Positions 37,771 through 48,181 of a DNA stretch of 64,000 nt are shown one piece after another (the stretch's first letter is position 1; each line of letters starts with the position of its first letter). The translations under genes and the position numbers were made by a program. This DNA is from Candidatus Rokuibacteriota bacterium (GTDB lineage: Bacteria; Methylomirabilota; Methylomirabilia; Rokubacteriales; CSP1-6), in contig QHSL01000061.1 in NCBI GenBank assembly GCA_003220435.1, positions 100,889-164,888 of the forward strand, in the 5' to 3' direction. A model generated the notes under the pieces. The model saw only the letters and a list, made by a program, of their open reading frames with translations. It searched no databases and was not told where the DNA came from.

Positions 37771-38077
37771 GGGACTCCGTTCCCCGGCGGATCTCCTCGC
37801 GCATGGCGTCCCGGCCCGCTTCGAACGCGCTCATGAGCCGCTGGGTCTGCTCCTCGAAGAGCTCGCGGCTCTTGTCCAGCCACTCGCCGGCGTGACCCTG
37901 CGCGTGGTTGGCGAAGTCCTGCGCGCGCTTCGCCACATCGCCGCCGCGTTCGAACAGCAGCTCGCGCGCCTGGGCACCGGTCTTCGGCGTCAGCAACAGC
38001 GCGGCGGCGGCGCCGAGCGCCGCGCCGAACAGGAACCAGCCCATGTATCCGGCCGCGTCGCCTCGCTCGTCACTCAT
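37763..38077 (-). CDS. YtxH-like small membrane protein
   Basis: A 104-residue protein with one N-terminal helix ([19 protein letters not shown]) followed by [10 protein letters not shown] and an amphipathic helical tail. This is the layout of YtxH/gas-vesicle-like stress proteins, whose role is not known. It overlaps both neighbours by eight bases, so the trio is translated together. Confidence 0.8.
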   Translation of the reverse strand: MSDERGDAAGYMGWFLFGAALGAAAALLLTPKTGAQARELLFERGGDVAKRAQDFANHAQGHAGEWLDKSRELFEEQTQRLMSAFEAGRDAMREEIRRGTESHG

Positions 38078-38459
38078 GGTCGTCTCCTCGATGCCTCAGG
38101 CGGTTGACGAACACGTCGATGCCCTTCTTGAGCCCGGCGGCGACGCCGACGATCTGGCCCGCCCGCGTCAGCCCGCTCAGCGTCCCGACGAATCGACCGA
38201 GCCCCTCGGCGATCGTGTCGACCCGGTCGGCGACGGCGCCCACCCGCTCGAGCTCGCGCCCGGCCTCGCGCGTGAGCGCGCGCACGTCCTCGGTGAGCGC
38301 GTGGGCCTGGCCGATGAGCGGGCGGAGCTCTTGCTCCACGATCACCAGGATCGCCTCCGCACGCTGGGCGACCCGGCGCATCGCCAGGACCGCCGCCACC
38401 AGCGCCAGCAGAAAGATCAGCGTCGCGATCGAGAGGGAAGTCTGGGCCCAATAGGGCAT
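38070..38459 (-). CDS. DUF948-like membrane protein
   Basis: A 129-residue protein with one N-terminal helix ([20 protein letters not shown]). A long helical region follows with heptad-like spacing ([19 protein letters not shown] to [15 protein letters not shown]), as in DUF948 proteins. It is first in the reverse-strand trio. Its ATG lies at the predicted transcript start, so the mRNA may be leaderless. Confidence 0.75.
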   Translation of the reverse strand: MPYWAQTSLSIATLIFLLALVAAVLAMRRVAQRAEAILVIVEQELRPLIGQAHALTEDVRALTREAGRELERVGAVADRVDTIAEGLGRFVGTLSGLTRAGQIVGVAAGLKKGIDVFVNRLRHRGDDHE

Positions 38460-38467
38460 GGGCTTGA

Positions 38468-38497
38468 ATTATTGGTGGATAATCAAGTGGAAGTCAA
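38468..38497 (-). promoter_or_regulatory. Putative promoter of the reverse-strand membrane-protein trio
   Basis: On the reverse strand TTGACT (38497-38492) is followed after 18 bases by AATAAT (38473-38468). The transcript would begin near 38461, two bases before the ATG at 38459. Confidence 0.5.
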
Positions 38498-38513
38498 TGA
38501 AACTAGGAGCTTG

Positions 38514-40064
38514 ATGTCGAACCAGGACCGCTTCGACGAGCTCCGGCGGCGCCACGCCGAGGCGCTGCGGCCCAGCAGCGAGGAACGCGTCCGCCGCCAG
38601 CACAAGGCCGGGAAGAAGACGGCGCGCGAACGGCTCGAGCTCCTGCTGGACGCCGGGTCGTTCATGGAGGTCGACAAGTTCGTGGTCCATCAGAGCCACG
38701 ACTTCGACATGGCCGAGCAGCGGTTCCCCGGCGACGGCGTCGTCACGGGCGCGGGCCGAATCCACGACCGGCCGGTCTTCGTCTTCGCCCAGGACTTCAC
38801 CGTGTTCGGCGGCTCCCTCTCGGAGACGCACGCCCGCAAGATTTGCAAGATCATGGACCTGGCGATGAAGACGGGCGCGCCCATCATCGGCCTCAACGAT
38901 TCGGGCGGCGCCCGGATCCAGGAGGGTGTCGTCGCGCTGGCCGGCTACGCCGAGGTGTTCCTGCGCAACACGCTCGCCTCCGGCGTCGTCCCCCAGATTT
39001 CGGCGATCATGGGACCGTGCGCCGGCGGCGCGGTCTACTCGCCCGCCCTCACGGACTTCATCTTCATGGTGAAGAACACCTCGTACATGTTCGTCACCGG
39101 GCCGGACGTGATCCGGGCGGTGACCCACGAGACGGTGTCGGCCGACGACCTCGGCGGCGCGACGACCCACTCCACGACCTCCGGGGTCGCCCACTTCTCG
39201 GCCGATAGCGAAGAGGAGTGTCTCGCGCTGATCCGGGAGATGATGACGTTCCTCCCGCAGAACAACCTGGAAGACCCGCCGCGACGGCCCACCAAGGACC
39301 CCGTCGATCGGCGCGACGAGAATCTCCAGACGATCGTGCCGGACCAGCCCAACAAGCCCTACAACATGCTGGACATCATCCGCACGGTGCTGGACGACCA
39401 CTACTTCTTCGAGGTCCAGGCCGGGTTCGCGGCCAACCTGATCATCGGGCTCGGCCGTCTCGGCGGCCGCCCGGTCGGCATTGTCGCCAATCAGCCGATG
39501 CATCTGGCCGGCTGCCTGGACATCAGCGCCTCGCTCAAGGGCGCCCGGTTCGTCCGGTTCTGCGACTGCTTCAACATCCCGCTGGTGACGTTCGAGGACG
39601 TGCCGGGGTTCCTGCCCGGCACGACGCAGGAGTTCGGCGGCATCATCAAGCACGGCGCCAAGCTCCTCTACGCCTACTGCGAGGCCACGGTCCCGAAGCT
39701 GACCGTGATCACGCGCAAGGCCTACGGCGGCGCCTACTGCGTCATGTCCTCGAAGCACATCCGCGGCGACGCGAACTTCGCGTACCCGACGGCCGAGATC
39801 GCGGTGATGGGCCCCGAAGGCGCCGTGAACATCCTCTACCGGCGCGAGATGGAGCAGGCACCGGTGCCGGAGGCGTTCAAGGAGCAGAAGGCGCGGGAGT
39901 ATCGCGAGATGCTGGCGACGCCCTACGTGGCGGCGGAGCGCGGCTACATCGACGAGGTGATCGAGCCCCGGGACACGCGCGCGCGGCTCTGCGCGGCCCT
40001 CGAGTTGCTGAGAACCAAGCGCGATACGAACCCGGCCAAGAAGCACGGGAACCTCCCGCTGTGA
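38514..40064 (+). CDS. Acyl-CoA (propionyl/methylmalonyl-CoA) carboxyltransferase subunit
   Basis: A 516-residue member of the biotin-dependent carboxyltransferase family (PccB/MmdA). Both oxyanion-hole regions are visible: [14 protein letters not shown] with [16 protein letters not shown] in the N half, and [16 protein letters not shown] in the C half. AGGAG (38505-38509) sets the ATG at 38514. Next to a methylmalonyl-CoA mutase gene, the likely substrate is propionyl-CoA or methylmalonyl-CoA. The biotin carrier and carboxylase partners are not in the window. Confidence 0.92.
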   Translation: MSNQDRFDELRRRHAEALRPSSEERVRRQHKAGKKTARERLELLLDAGSFMEVDKFVVHQSHDFDMAEQRFPGDGVVTGAGRIHDRPVFVFAQDFTVFGGSLSETHARKICKIMDLAMKTGAPIIGLNDSGGARIQEGVVALAGYAEVFLRNTLASGVVPQISAIMGPCAGGAVYSPALTDFIFMVKNTSYMFVTGPDVIRAVTHETVSADDLGGATTHSTTSGVAHFSADSEEECLALIREMMTFLPQNNLEDPPRRPTKDPVDRRDENLQTIVPDQPNKPYNMLDIIRTVLDDHYFFEVQAGFAANLIIGLGRLGGRPVGIVANQPMHLAGCLDISASLKGARFVRFCDCFNIPLVTFEDVPGFLPGTTQEFGGIIKHGAKLLYAYCEATVPKLTVITRKAYGGAYCVMSSKHIRGDANFAYPTAEIAVMGPEGAVNILYRREMEQAPVPEAFKEQKAREYREMLATPYVAAERGYIDEVIEPRDTRARLCAALELLRTKRDTNPAKKHGNLPL

Positions 40065-40178
40065 TGGCAATGCGAGCCGCAGCCGCAGGCGAGGCGAAGC
40101 TGTGATCGGAGTGCGAGCCGCAGCCGCAGGCGAGGCTATGATGGCAGTGCGAGCCGCAGCCGGAGGCGAGGCGAGTCT

Positions 40179-40182
<4 letters not shown>
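40062..40182 (+). repeat. VRAA repeat, tandem array of three short units
   Basis: Units begin at 40062, 40103 and 40139, each TGATNGG, then GTGCGAGCCGCAGCC and GGCGAGGC. Micro-ORF 1 (ATG 40064 to TGA 40105) reads [13 protein letters not shown] and overlaps the carboxyltransferase stop as TGATG. Micro-ORF 2 (GTG 40102 to TGA 40182) spans units 2 and 3, contains [14 protein letters not shown], overlaps micro-ORF 1 as GTGA and the mutase TTG as TTGA. The third unit also supplies the mutase ribosome-binding site (GGAGGCGAGGCGAG). Confidence 0.85.
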
Positions 40183-41764
<1,582 letters not shown>

Positions 41765-41768
<4 letters not shown>

Positions 41769-42577
41769 GACTGCGAGTCGGGGCGATCGGGGGTCTCCTC
41801 GTCGGCGTGCTCGGGCTGGCGTCGAGCGCCGGCGCCGGGATGGCGGACCGGATCGGCGCCACCTTCGTGCTGATGTCGGATCAGTTCATCAAAGCGTTCA
41901 ACCCGCTCGAGGGGCTCGTGGTCGGGGTGGAGGGCGGCACGCTCTACCTGGATCTCGGCGAGAGCAACGGCGCCCAGGTCGGACAGGAGTTCACGATCTT
42001 TCGGAAGGGCGAGGAGTTCCATCACCCGCTCACCCGAAAGGTGCTCGGCCGCTACGAGGAGGTTCTGGGGCACGCGCAGATCCGGCGCGTCCAGCCGCGC
42101 TTCTCCGAGGCCGTGTTCGTCCCGATCAACGGCAAGCCGCTCCCGGCGCCGGACGACGGCGTCAGGATCACCCGCGGGCGGATCAAGGTCGGGGTCACAC
42201 CCGTCCTCGATCTGACCCAATCGCAGACGAAGCCCGACCTCCGTCGCGTCCCCTACCTGCTGGCGGTGGTGCTCGAGCAGTCGAAGCGCTTCCAGGTGAG
42301 CGACCCCCTCACGGTCGGCGACCTCTTCGTCAGCGGCGGCGAGGACGTCAAGGCGGTCCTGGCCCTCCCGGATCGGGCGGTCTCGATCTCGACGCGGTTC
42401 GACGTGGCGGGCTGGGTCGTGCCGGTCCTGATCGAGCGGCGCGGCGTCGTCTACCTGGACGTGACGTGGATCTCGGCGGTGACGGGGACCGCGATGTTCT
42501 CGCGCCGTGAGCCCCTCCTGCCGCCGGCGGCAGCGGAGGAACAGCGGTTCCCCTGGGAGCCGGCCAGCGAAGACTGA
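41765..42577 (+). CDS. Exported protein with FlgT-like domain
   Basis: A 270-residue protein with a signal peptide ([20 protein letters not shown]). A domain follows at about residues 45-105: [20 protein letters not shown] then [16 protein letters not shown]. The same domain occurs in the proteins at 42617 and 50038. It resembles the C-terminal domain of FlgT and other surface-assembly proteins (G-x-R-HPxTGEVLG). Start TTG overlaps the mutase stop (TTGA). The function is unknown. Confidence 0.7.
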
Positions 42578-42616
42578 GGGCTTCCGCGGTCAGGCCTGGT
42601 ATGGTATGACCGCGTC

Positions 42617-43330
42617 ATGACGGGGCAACGTCTTGTGGTGATGGCGGTCGTGGCGGCCCTCGTGTCCTCGGGCTGCTCGACGGCGAAGCAGATCCTGGGC
42701 GTCCAGTCTCCGGGTGATCCTTCCGTCACGATCAAGCCCGCTGAGACTCGGTGGCTGCTGATCAAGAACCCACGATTCGGCGAAGTCGCGAGCGAGCCTG
42801 AGTACGTGTGGATCGAAGAGGACAAGATGCCGATCACCCTCACGACCCTCGTGCGCGGCCAGGGCGCGATCATCGCGACACCGGAGATCGTCGCCAAGTA
42901 CGGCGCCCCTCCCGGCGGCGGAAAGATCAGCCCGCGGCAGGGCGTCCCGTCCCATACCGCGCCGTCCGCGTCCTCATCGACGACGCCCGACGCGGAAGCG
43001 CCGCGCCGCGCCGCGGCCGCGCTGCCCGCGGCGACGAACGGGAACGCGCCCCAAGGCCCGAAGCGGGGCCTGGTCGTGTACGTGGACACGACGCGGATCG
43101 TCGTCGACCTCACCGCCGTCGACGGCGTTCGGGCGGGCACCCTCGTGAGCGTCCGGCGCGACGCGATCCCGATCGTCCACCCGGTGACCGGCGAAGTGCT
43201 CGGCGAGCTCGACCAGGAGGTCGCGACCGTGCGTCTCACCGAAGTGCGTGAGAAGTTCTCGGTCGGCGACGTCCAGACGGTGGCCCCCGGCGCGCGAATC
43301 CAGATCAAGGATCGCGTCTTCCCGAAGTAG
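42617..43330 (+). CDS. Lipoprotein with C-terminal FlgT-like domain
   Basis: A 237-residue protein with a lipoprotein signal ending ALVSSGC (cysteine near residue 20). A Ser/Ala-rich linker (about 110-145) follows, then a C-terminal domain with VVYVDTTRIVVDLTAVDGV and IVHPVTGEVLGELDQEV. This C-terminal part is related to the proteins at 41765 and 50038. It probably sits at the inner face of the outer membrane. The function is unknown. Confidence 0.7.
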   Translation: MTGQRLVVMAVVAALVSSGCSTAKQILGVQSPGDPSVTIKPAETRWLLIKNPRFGEVASEPEYVWIEEDKMPITLTTLVRGQGAIIATPEIVAKYGAPPGGGKISPRQGVPSHTAPSASSSTTPDAEAPRRAAAALPAATNGNAPQGPKRGLVVYVDTTRIVVDLTAVDGVRAGTLVSVRRDAIPIVHPVTGEVLGELDQEVATVRLTEVREKFSVGDVQTVAPGARIQIKDRVFPK

Positions 43331-43336
43331 CCCCGC

Positions 43337-44335
43337 GTGCCCTCGCCCACCCTCGAACGGGTTCTCAAGGAGCGCGTTGCCGGTCTGATCGGCGCCGAGC
43401 TCGAGCTCGTCGAGGCGGAGATCGGTCTGGAGCTCGACTCGTCGGTGGGGCTGATCCGGGAGATGGGAGGCTACATCGCCGGCGCCGGCGGCAAGCGCCT
43501 CCGGCCGATTTTATTATTGCTGGCGGCGCGCCTGGCCGGTTACCACGGGCCGCGCAGCGTGCGCCTGGGCTGCGTCGTCGAGCTGCTGCACACCGCGACG
43601 CTGATCCACGACGACGTCGTCGACCAGGCTCCGCTGCGGCGCGGGCGAGCCTCGGCCAACGCGCAGTGGGGTGACGACGCGTCCGTGCTCGTGGGCGACC
43701 ACCTGTACTCGAAGTCGTTCGCGATGCTCGTGCGGGACAACGACCGCGCCGTGATGGAGACGCTCGCGCGCTCGACGGTCTCCATGACCGAGGCGGAGGT
43801 ATTCCAGCTCGAGCTCAAGCGGAGCGGGATCACGACCGAGGCGGACTACGTGCGGATCATCACGCAGAAGACCGCCTCGTTCATGTCCGCGTGCTGCCGG
43901 ATCGGCGCGCTGCTGGGCGGGCTTCCGGCCGCGCAGATCGACGCGCTCACGCGGTACGGGCTCGACATCGGCGTCGCCTTCCAGATCTCGGACGATTCGC
44001 TCGACTTCGTGGCCGACCAGGACCGGCTCGGCAAGGCGATCGGCGCCGACCTCCGAGAAGGGAAGCGGACGCTGCCGCTCATCGCGATGCTCGAGCGCGC
44101 GACGCCGACCGAAGCGGCCCGCGTCAAGAGCCTGCTCAAGCGCCCCGCCCTCGATGCCGAGGAGGTCGAGGAGATCCGCCGCTACGTGGTCGACCACGAG
44201 GGCGTCGAGTACGCGCTGGCCCGGGCCCACGAGTACGCGCGAGCGGCCAAGGCCGACCTCGAAGCGTTCGCGCCGTCGGAGGAGCGGGAGACGCTCGCCC
44301 TGGTGGCGGACTTCGTGGTCGACCGCGATCGGTGA
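43337..44335 (+). CDS. Polyprenyl diphosphate synthase
   Basis: A 332-residue trans-prenyltransferase. The first aspartate-rich motif is LLHTATLIHDDVVDQAPLRR and the second is FQISDDSLDFVADQ. The length and GKRLRPILLLLAAR fit octaprenyl or solanesyl synthase (IspB type), which makes the quinone side chain used with complex I. Product length cannot be read with certainty. Confidence 0.92.
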   Translation: MPSPTLERVLKERVAGLIGAELELVEAEIGLELDSSVGLIREMGGYIAGAGGKRLRPILLLLAARLAGYHGPRSVRLGCVVELLHTATLIHDDVVDQAPLRRGRASANAQWGDDASVLVGDHLYSKSFAMLVRDNDRAVMETLARSTVSMTEAEVFQLELKRSGITTEADYVRIITQKTASFMSACCRIGALLGGLPAAQIDALTRYGLDIGVAFQISDDSLDFVADQDRLGKAIGADLREGKRTLPLIAMLERATPTEAARVKSLLKRPALDAEEVEEIRRYVVDHEGVEYALARAHEYARAAKADLEAFAPSEERETLALVADFVVDRDR

Positions 44336-44336
44336 C

Positions 44337-45143
44337 GTGGCGGTCATCACGCTGACGACCGACTTCGGCACGCGCGACACCTACGTGGCCGAGATGAAGG
44401 CCGCGATCCTCGCCATCGCACGCGACATCCACCTGGTCGACATCACCCACGAGATCGCGCCCCACGACGTGCTCGAGGGCGCGCTCGCGCTGGAAGCCGC
44501 GGCGCCGTCCTTTCCGGCCGACACGATCCACGTCGCGGTGGTCGATCCCGGCGTCGGCACGGCGCGGCGCGGTCTCGCCGTCGCGGCGCGCGAGGGAGTG
44601 TTCATCGGACCCGACAACGGGCTCTTCACTCCGTTCCTCCGCGGGGCTCGCTGGAGCGCCTTCGAGCTCAGCGAGCGGGAGTTCCGCCGGCCGGCCGTGA
44701 GTCGCACGTTCCACGGGCGCGACGTCTTCGCGCCGGCGGCAGCCCACGTTGCCCGCGGTCTCGAGCCGGCCCGGCTCGGTCCGCCGGTAGCCGACCCGGT
44801 GCGGCTTCCGTGGCCGGAGGCGCACGAAGCCAGAGGTACGATTCGCGGCGCGGTCGTCCACGTCGACCGGTTCGGCAACCTTGTCACCTCGGTCGGCGCC
44901 GAGGCGCTGTCGTCGCTCGGCCCCTCCGTCTCGGTGCGGGTGGCGGGCCGGGCCTTGCGGCTGGTGGGAACCTACGGGGATTTGTCGCGAGGCGGGGCCG
45001 GAGCGCTGGTGGGCTCGCACAACCGCCTGGAGATCGCGGTGAACGCGGGCAGCGCCGCCGCCGTGCTCGGCGCCAGGCGCGGGACGCCGGTGGTCGTCAG
45101 TCGGACTTCGGCGCCGGCACGGCGGGCGAGGAGGCAGTCTTAG
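44337..45143 (+). CDS. SAM hydrolase / SAM-dependent halogenase family (DUF62)
   Basis: A 268-residue member of the SAM hydroxide adenosyltransferase family, which splits S-adenosylmethionine to adenosine and methionine. Motifs are ITLTTDFGTRDTYVAEMKA, VVDPGVGTARRG, GPDNGLFTPF, FHGRDVFAPAAAH and HVDRFGNLVTS. GTG start one base after the previous stop. Its last 47 bases overlap the end of the reverse-strand FmdB gene. The physiological role is unclear. Confidence 0.9.
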   Translation: MAVITLTTDFGTRDTYVAEMKAAILAIARDIHLVDITHEIAPHDVLEGALALEAAAPSFPADTIHVAVVDPGVGTARRGLAVAAREGVFIGPDNGLFTPFLRGARWSAFELSEREFRRPAVSRTFHGRDVFAPAAAHVARGLEPARLGPPVADPVRLPWPEAHEARGTIRGAVVHVDRFGNLVTSVGAEALSSLGPSVSVRVAGRALRLVGTYGDLSRGGAGALVGSHNRLEIAVNAGSAAAVLGARRGTPVVVSRTSAPARRARRQS

Positions 45144-45447
45144 TGCTCTCGCTCTTTGCGGCCGGCTTGTCCGCGGGCTTGTCTGCTGGCTTCTCGGCGG
45201 GCTTGTCCGTGGCCTTCTCCGGGGTCTTCTCCGACGACTTTTCGGACTGCAGCGCCTTCTTCCGTGAGTCCGACGGGTAGTCGGTGACGTACCATCCGCC
45301 ACCCTTCAGGATGAACGGCGCCGCCGAGAGAAGACGCCGTACTTCGCCGCCGCACGCGTCACACTTTTTGAGGGGCGGCTCGGAGATTCGCTGACGGATC
45401 TCGAACACTCTCTTGCATTTGAGGCACTCGTACTCGTAGGTAGGCAC
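45097..45447 (-). CDS. FmdB-family zinc-ribbon protein
   Basis: A 116-residue protein. The N-terminal C4 ribbon has the family start MPTYEYECLKCKRVFEIRQ and CDACGGEVRRLLSAAPF, then FILKGGGWYVTDYPS. The rest is a Lys/Pro/Ala/Asp low-complexity tail with repeated DKPAEKPADKP. The GTG at 45447 gives the family N-terminus; the frame is open further upstream without support. It is convergent with the SAM hydrolase and divergent from the TPR lipoprotein. Function is unknown; the ribbon is thought to bind zinc. Confidence 0.85.
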   Translation of the reverse strand: MPTYEYECLKCKRVFEIRQRISEPPLKKCDACGGEVRRLLSAAPFILKGGGWYVTDYPSDSRKKALQSEKSSEKTPEKATDKPAEKPADKPADKPAAKSESTKTASSPAVPAPKSD

Positions 45448-45478
45448 TCCTATTGAAGCTACACGGGGAGGATCAAGG

Positions 45479-46153
45479 GTGTCAAGAAGACACGAGGTCT
45501 CGGCTGTTTTGCTCTTCTGCGCTCTCCCGCTTGTCGGATGCGCGAGCTCGAACCCCAAGGCGGCCGAGGTGCAGAAGCTCCAGGCCCGCGAAGCCTACGA
45601 TCGCGCGCTGAGCCATCTCAACGACAAGCAACCGGCGCCCGCTGTGCAGGCGCTGATGCAGGCGATCACCGTCAACCCGTCCTCCGCGCTCTATCGCGAC
45701 ACCCTCGGCCTCGTGATGCTCGACCTCGGGCAGCCCGACAAGGCGCTCGAGCGATTCAAGCAGGCGCTCGAGCTCGATCCCAACTTCGCCGACGCCCACT
45801 TCCACATGGGCACGGCGCTCGCCGAGACGCGCCAGTGGGAGGAGGCGGTCAAGAGCTACCGGCGCGCACTCGACCTTCCGACTCTCACGATCCCCGAGTC
45901 CGCGAACCAGAACCTGGGGCTGGCCCTCTACCACCTCAAGCGCTACCAGGAAGCCGAGCAGACCCTGCGGTTCGCAATCAAGCTCGACCCCAAGATGCAG
46001 TTGGCGTACTACAACCTGGGGCTAGTCCTGGTGGCCGAGGACCGGCGGGAAGAAGCGAAGGCCGTCTTCCGCCAGGCCCGCCAGCTCGGACCCGACTCTC
46101 CGGTCGGCGAGGCCGCCCAGGATCGCCTCAAGGCCCTGGGGGATGGGAGCTGA
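45479..46153 (+). CDS. TPR lipoprotein (PilW/PilF-like)
   Basis: A 224-residue protein with a lipoprotein signal (LLFCALPLVGC, cysteine at residue 21). At least four tetratricopeptide repeats follow, for example LGLVMLDLGQPDKALERFKQ and LGLVLVAEDRREEAKAVF. The size and layout resemble PilW/PilF, which helps type IV pilus secretin assembly. No pilus genes are nearby, so this is only a structural comparison. GTG start. Confidence 0.8.
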   Translation: MSRRHEVSAVLLFCALPLVGCASSNPKAAEVQKLQAREAYDRALSHLNDKQPAPAVQALMQAITVNPSSALYRDTLGLVMLDLGQPDKALERFKQALELDPNFADAHFHMGTALAETRQWEEAVKSYRRALDLPTLTIPESANQNLGLALYHLKRYQEAEQTLRFAIKLDPKMQLAYYNLGLVLVAEDRREEAKAVFRQARQLGPDSPVGEAAQDRLKALGDGS

Positions 46154-46163
46154 GCAATTTTTC

Positions 46164-46192
46164 TTGACCAAAGGTCACCAGTGCGGTAAAAA
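46164..46192 (+). promoter_or_regulatory. Promoter of the first porin-like gene
   Basis: TTGACC (46164-46169), 17 bases, TAAAAA (46187-46192). The segment TTTTCTTGACC plus the following 20 bases is clearly related to the promoter at 48064. Confidence 0.65.
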
Positions 46193-46291
46193 GCGGCCCG
46201 TCGTAACGTTTGTGTCCCGTAGCTGACCCGTCCCGCAGTGGATCACCCGCAGCGGATTCTGGGAAGTGCCCAGTACGTGGGAGGATCCTCG

Positions 46292-48034
46292 ATGAAGAGA
46301 TTCTTCGTCCCCCTGATCGCGGCCCTACTGGTCCTCGCGTTGGCTGCGCCCTCCGCGCTGGCGCAGGCGCCCACGCCGAAGGTCACGATCACCGGGCTCT
46401 TCGACCAGATCACGTCGATGGGCCGGAACTTCTACGACGGCAACGCGTCCCGAGACAACGATCGCGAGTGGTACGCCCGGACCCGGTTCCGTCCGGACTT
46501 CGTCTTCGAGGTCGGGCGGGTCAAGGCCGTGCTCGGCCTCGAGATCGACCTGCAGTACGGACAGTCCGGCCCCAACGACGGCGGCTTCCCGGGCAACAAC
46601 AGCGGGGTGGCGGGCGGCGCGGTCACTGGCAACGGGACCACGACCACTGGCTGCAAGAACAACTCGAACGGCTGTCTTGACCTCAACACCGACGTCGGCG
46701 GCATGATCGAGATCAAGTGGGTTTACACGGAGTTCCCACTGACGGGCAAGGACAGCGTGATGCCGTTCATCCCCGTCGAGACCATGGCCCGGGCGGGCGG
46801 CCAGCCCTTTGGCAGCCTTGCCAATACCAGGGCCATCTACGCGAACGGTGACTTCGCCGGCCTGTCGGGGGTGACGACGTTCGCGCCGAACCTCAAGACC
46901 AATCTCGCCTTCGTCGTCGTCGAGGACCAGCTCGCGGGAGGGAACCGCGCTCCCGCCACGACCAGGACCAGCCGCGGCGAGGACTACGCGTCGATCCTGA
47001 GTCCCGAGATCTCGCCGTTCAAGGGCCTCGACATCAAGCCGCTGTTCTCGTGGTTCCACGCCGACGGCCTGACGTCCAGCTCGTCTCGGCACGCCGTGAC
47101 CAATCGCCGCTTCGTCGGGACCGCGGGTGCCACCTGCTCGACCGCTGCAAACTGCAGCAACACGAACAGCCCCGCGGCCCTTGGCGGCGGCGCACCCGCG
47201 GGCGACTCGACGAACCAGGAGGATCGCTACACGGTTGGTCTGGACCTCCGCTGGCGCTCGGGCCCCTTCGGCTTCGATCCGATTGTCCACTACCAGTGGG
47301 GCCACGCCGACCACCAGGCGGTCAGGACCAACGGCACGGTCGGGCGGGTCGAGGGCGACTTGAGCTCCTACATCGTCGACCTGATCGGCAGCTTCCAGAC
47401 CGGTCCGTTCCTCCTCGAGGCGCGCGGCGTCTACAGCCCGGGCAACAAGGCCCGGGACAACCTGGCCCAGACGATCCGCTATTACCAGCCGCTCACCACG
47501 GACGGCAACTACTGGTCCAGATGGGCCGCGATCCTGGCCAGTGGAGACGTCGACTACTTCAACGGCGCTCTCTTGACCAACCAGGCACGGTTCATCGGTT
47601 ACGACCGGTACGGGATCGCGGCGCTCGGCCTTCGGGCGACGTACAACATCACCCCCGCGTTCAACGTGTACAGCTGGATCACCCAGATGTGGACCGCGGA
47701 GAAGGTCGACACCGACACCGGTGCCGCCCCCGGTTTAGGCGGGGGCTCCGTCAGCCGAACGACTGTGAGCGACAGAAGCTGGGTCGAGGGCGACTCGCGC
47801 AACGTCGGCACCGAGGTGGACCTCGGCTTCGTGTGGCGGTTCGCCCCGAACGTCTTGCTCGAGGTCCAGGGCGCCTATCTCTTTGCGGGCCACGCGCTGG
47901 ACACCGCTGAGTGCGTCGTTACCGGGACACCGGCGCCGACGAACTGCGGTGCCGGGGCCACCGCTGGTGTGCACACGCGGCGGGAGGCGACTGACGCTTA
48001 CACGCTGGGAACGAAGCTGAGGTTCGCGTTCTAG
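46292..48034 (+). CDS. Outer-membrane porin-like beta-barrel protein, copy 1
   Basis: A 580-residue exported protein: signal peptide MKRFFVPLIAALLVLALAAP, then ALAQAP. The mature start KVTITGLFDQITSMGRN is followed by strands rich in alternating aromatic residues (EWYARTRFRPDFVFEVG). It ends in Phe (LGTKLRFAF), the usual outer-membrane insertion signal. It is closely related to the next gene. Substrate is unknown. A GGGAGGATCC site precedes ATG 46292. Confidence 0.82.
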   Translation: MKRFFVPLIAALLVLALAAPSALAQAPTPKVTITGLFDQITSMGRNFYDGNASRDNDREWYARTRFRPDFVFEVGRVKAVLGLEIDLQYGQSGPNDGGFPGNNSGVAGGAVTGNGTTTTGCKNNSNGCLDLNTDVGGMIEIKWVYTEFPLTGKDSVMPFIPVETMARAGGQPFGSLANTRAIYANGDFAGLSGVTTFAPNLKTNLAFVVVEDQLAGGNRAPATTRTSRGEDYASILSPEISPFKGLDIKPLFSWFHADGLTSSSSRHAVTNRRFVGTAGATCSTAANCSNTNSPAALGGGAPAGDSTNQEDRYTVGLDLRWRSGPFGFDPIVHYQWGHADHQAVRTNGTVGRVEGDLSSYIVDLIGSFQTGPFLLEARGVYSPGNKARDNLAQTIRYYQPLTTDGNYWSRWAAILASGDVDYFNGALLTNQARFIGYDRYGIAALGLRATYNITPAFNVYSWITQMWTAEKVDTDTGAAPGLGGGSVSRTTVSDRSWVEGDSRNVGTEVDLGFVWRFAPNVLLEVQGAYLFAGHALDTAECVVTGTPAPTNCGAGATAGVHTRREATDAYTLGTKLRFAF

Positions 48035-48063
48035 GGCAAAGGGAGCTAAGTCGCAGGGTTTTC

Positions 48064-48092
48064 TTGACCCAAAGCTGACCAGCACGCTAAAA
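48064..48092 (+). promoter_or_regulatory. Promoter of the second porin-like gene
   Basis: TTGACC (48064-48069), 17 bases, CTAAAA (48087-48092), or TAAAAC with 18. It is embedded in a segment similar to the promoter at 46164. Confidence 0.65.
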
Positions 48093-48181
48093 CTGCTGGA
48101 GCACGTTGGAGTTGTTGGTGATGTCGGCGTTGGTGTTGGCATCGAGGTTGGGGGCTGCTCACCACATTTGAGGAGGCGGTA

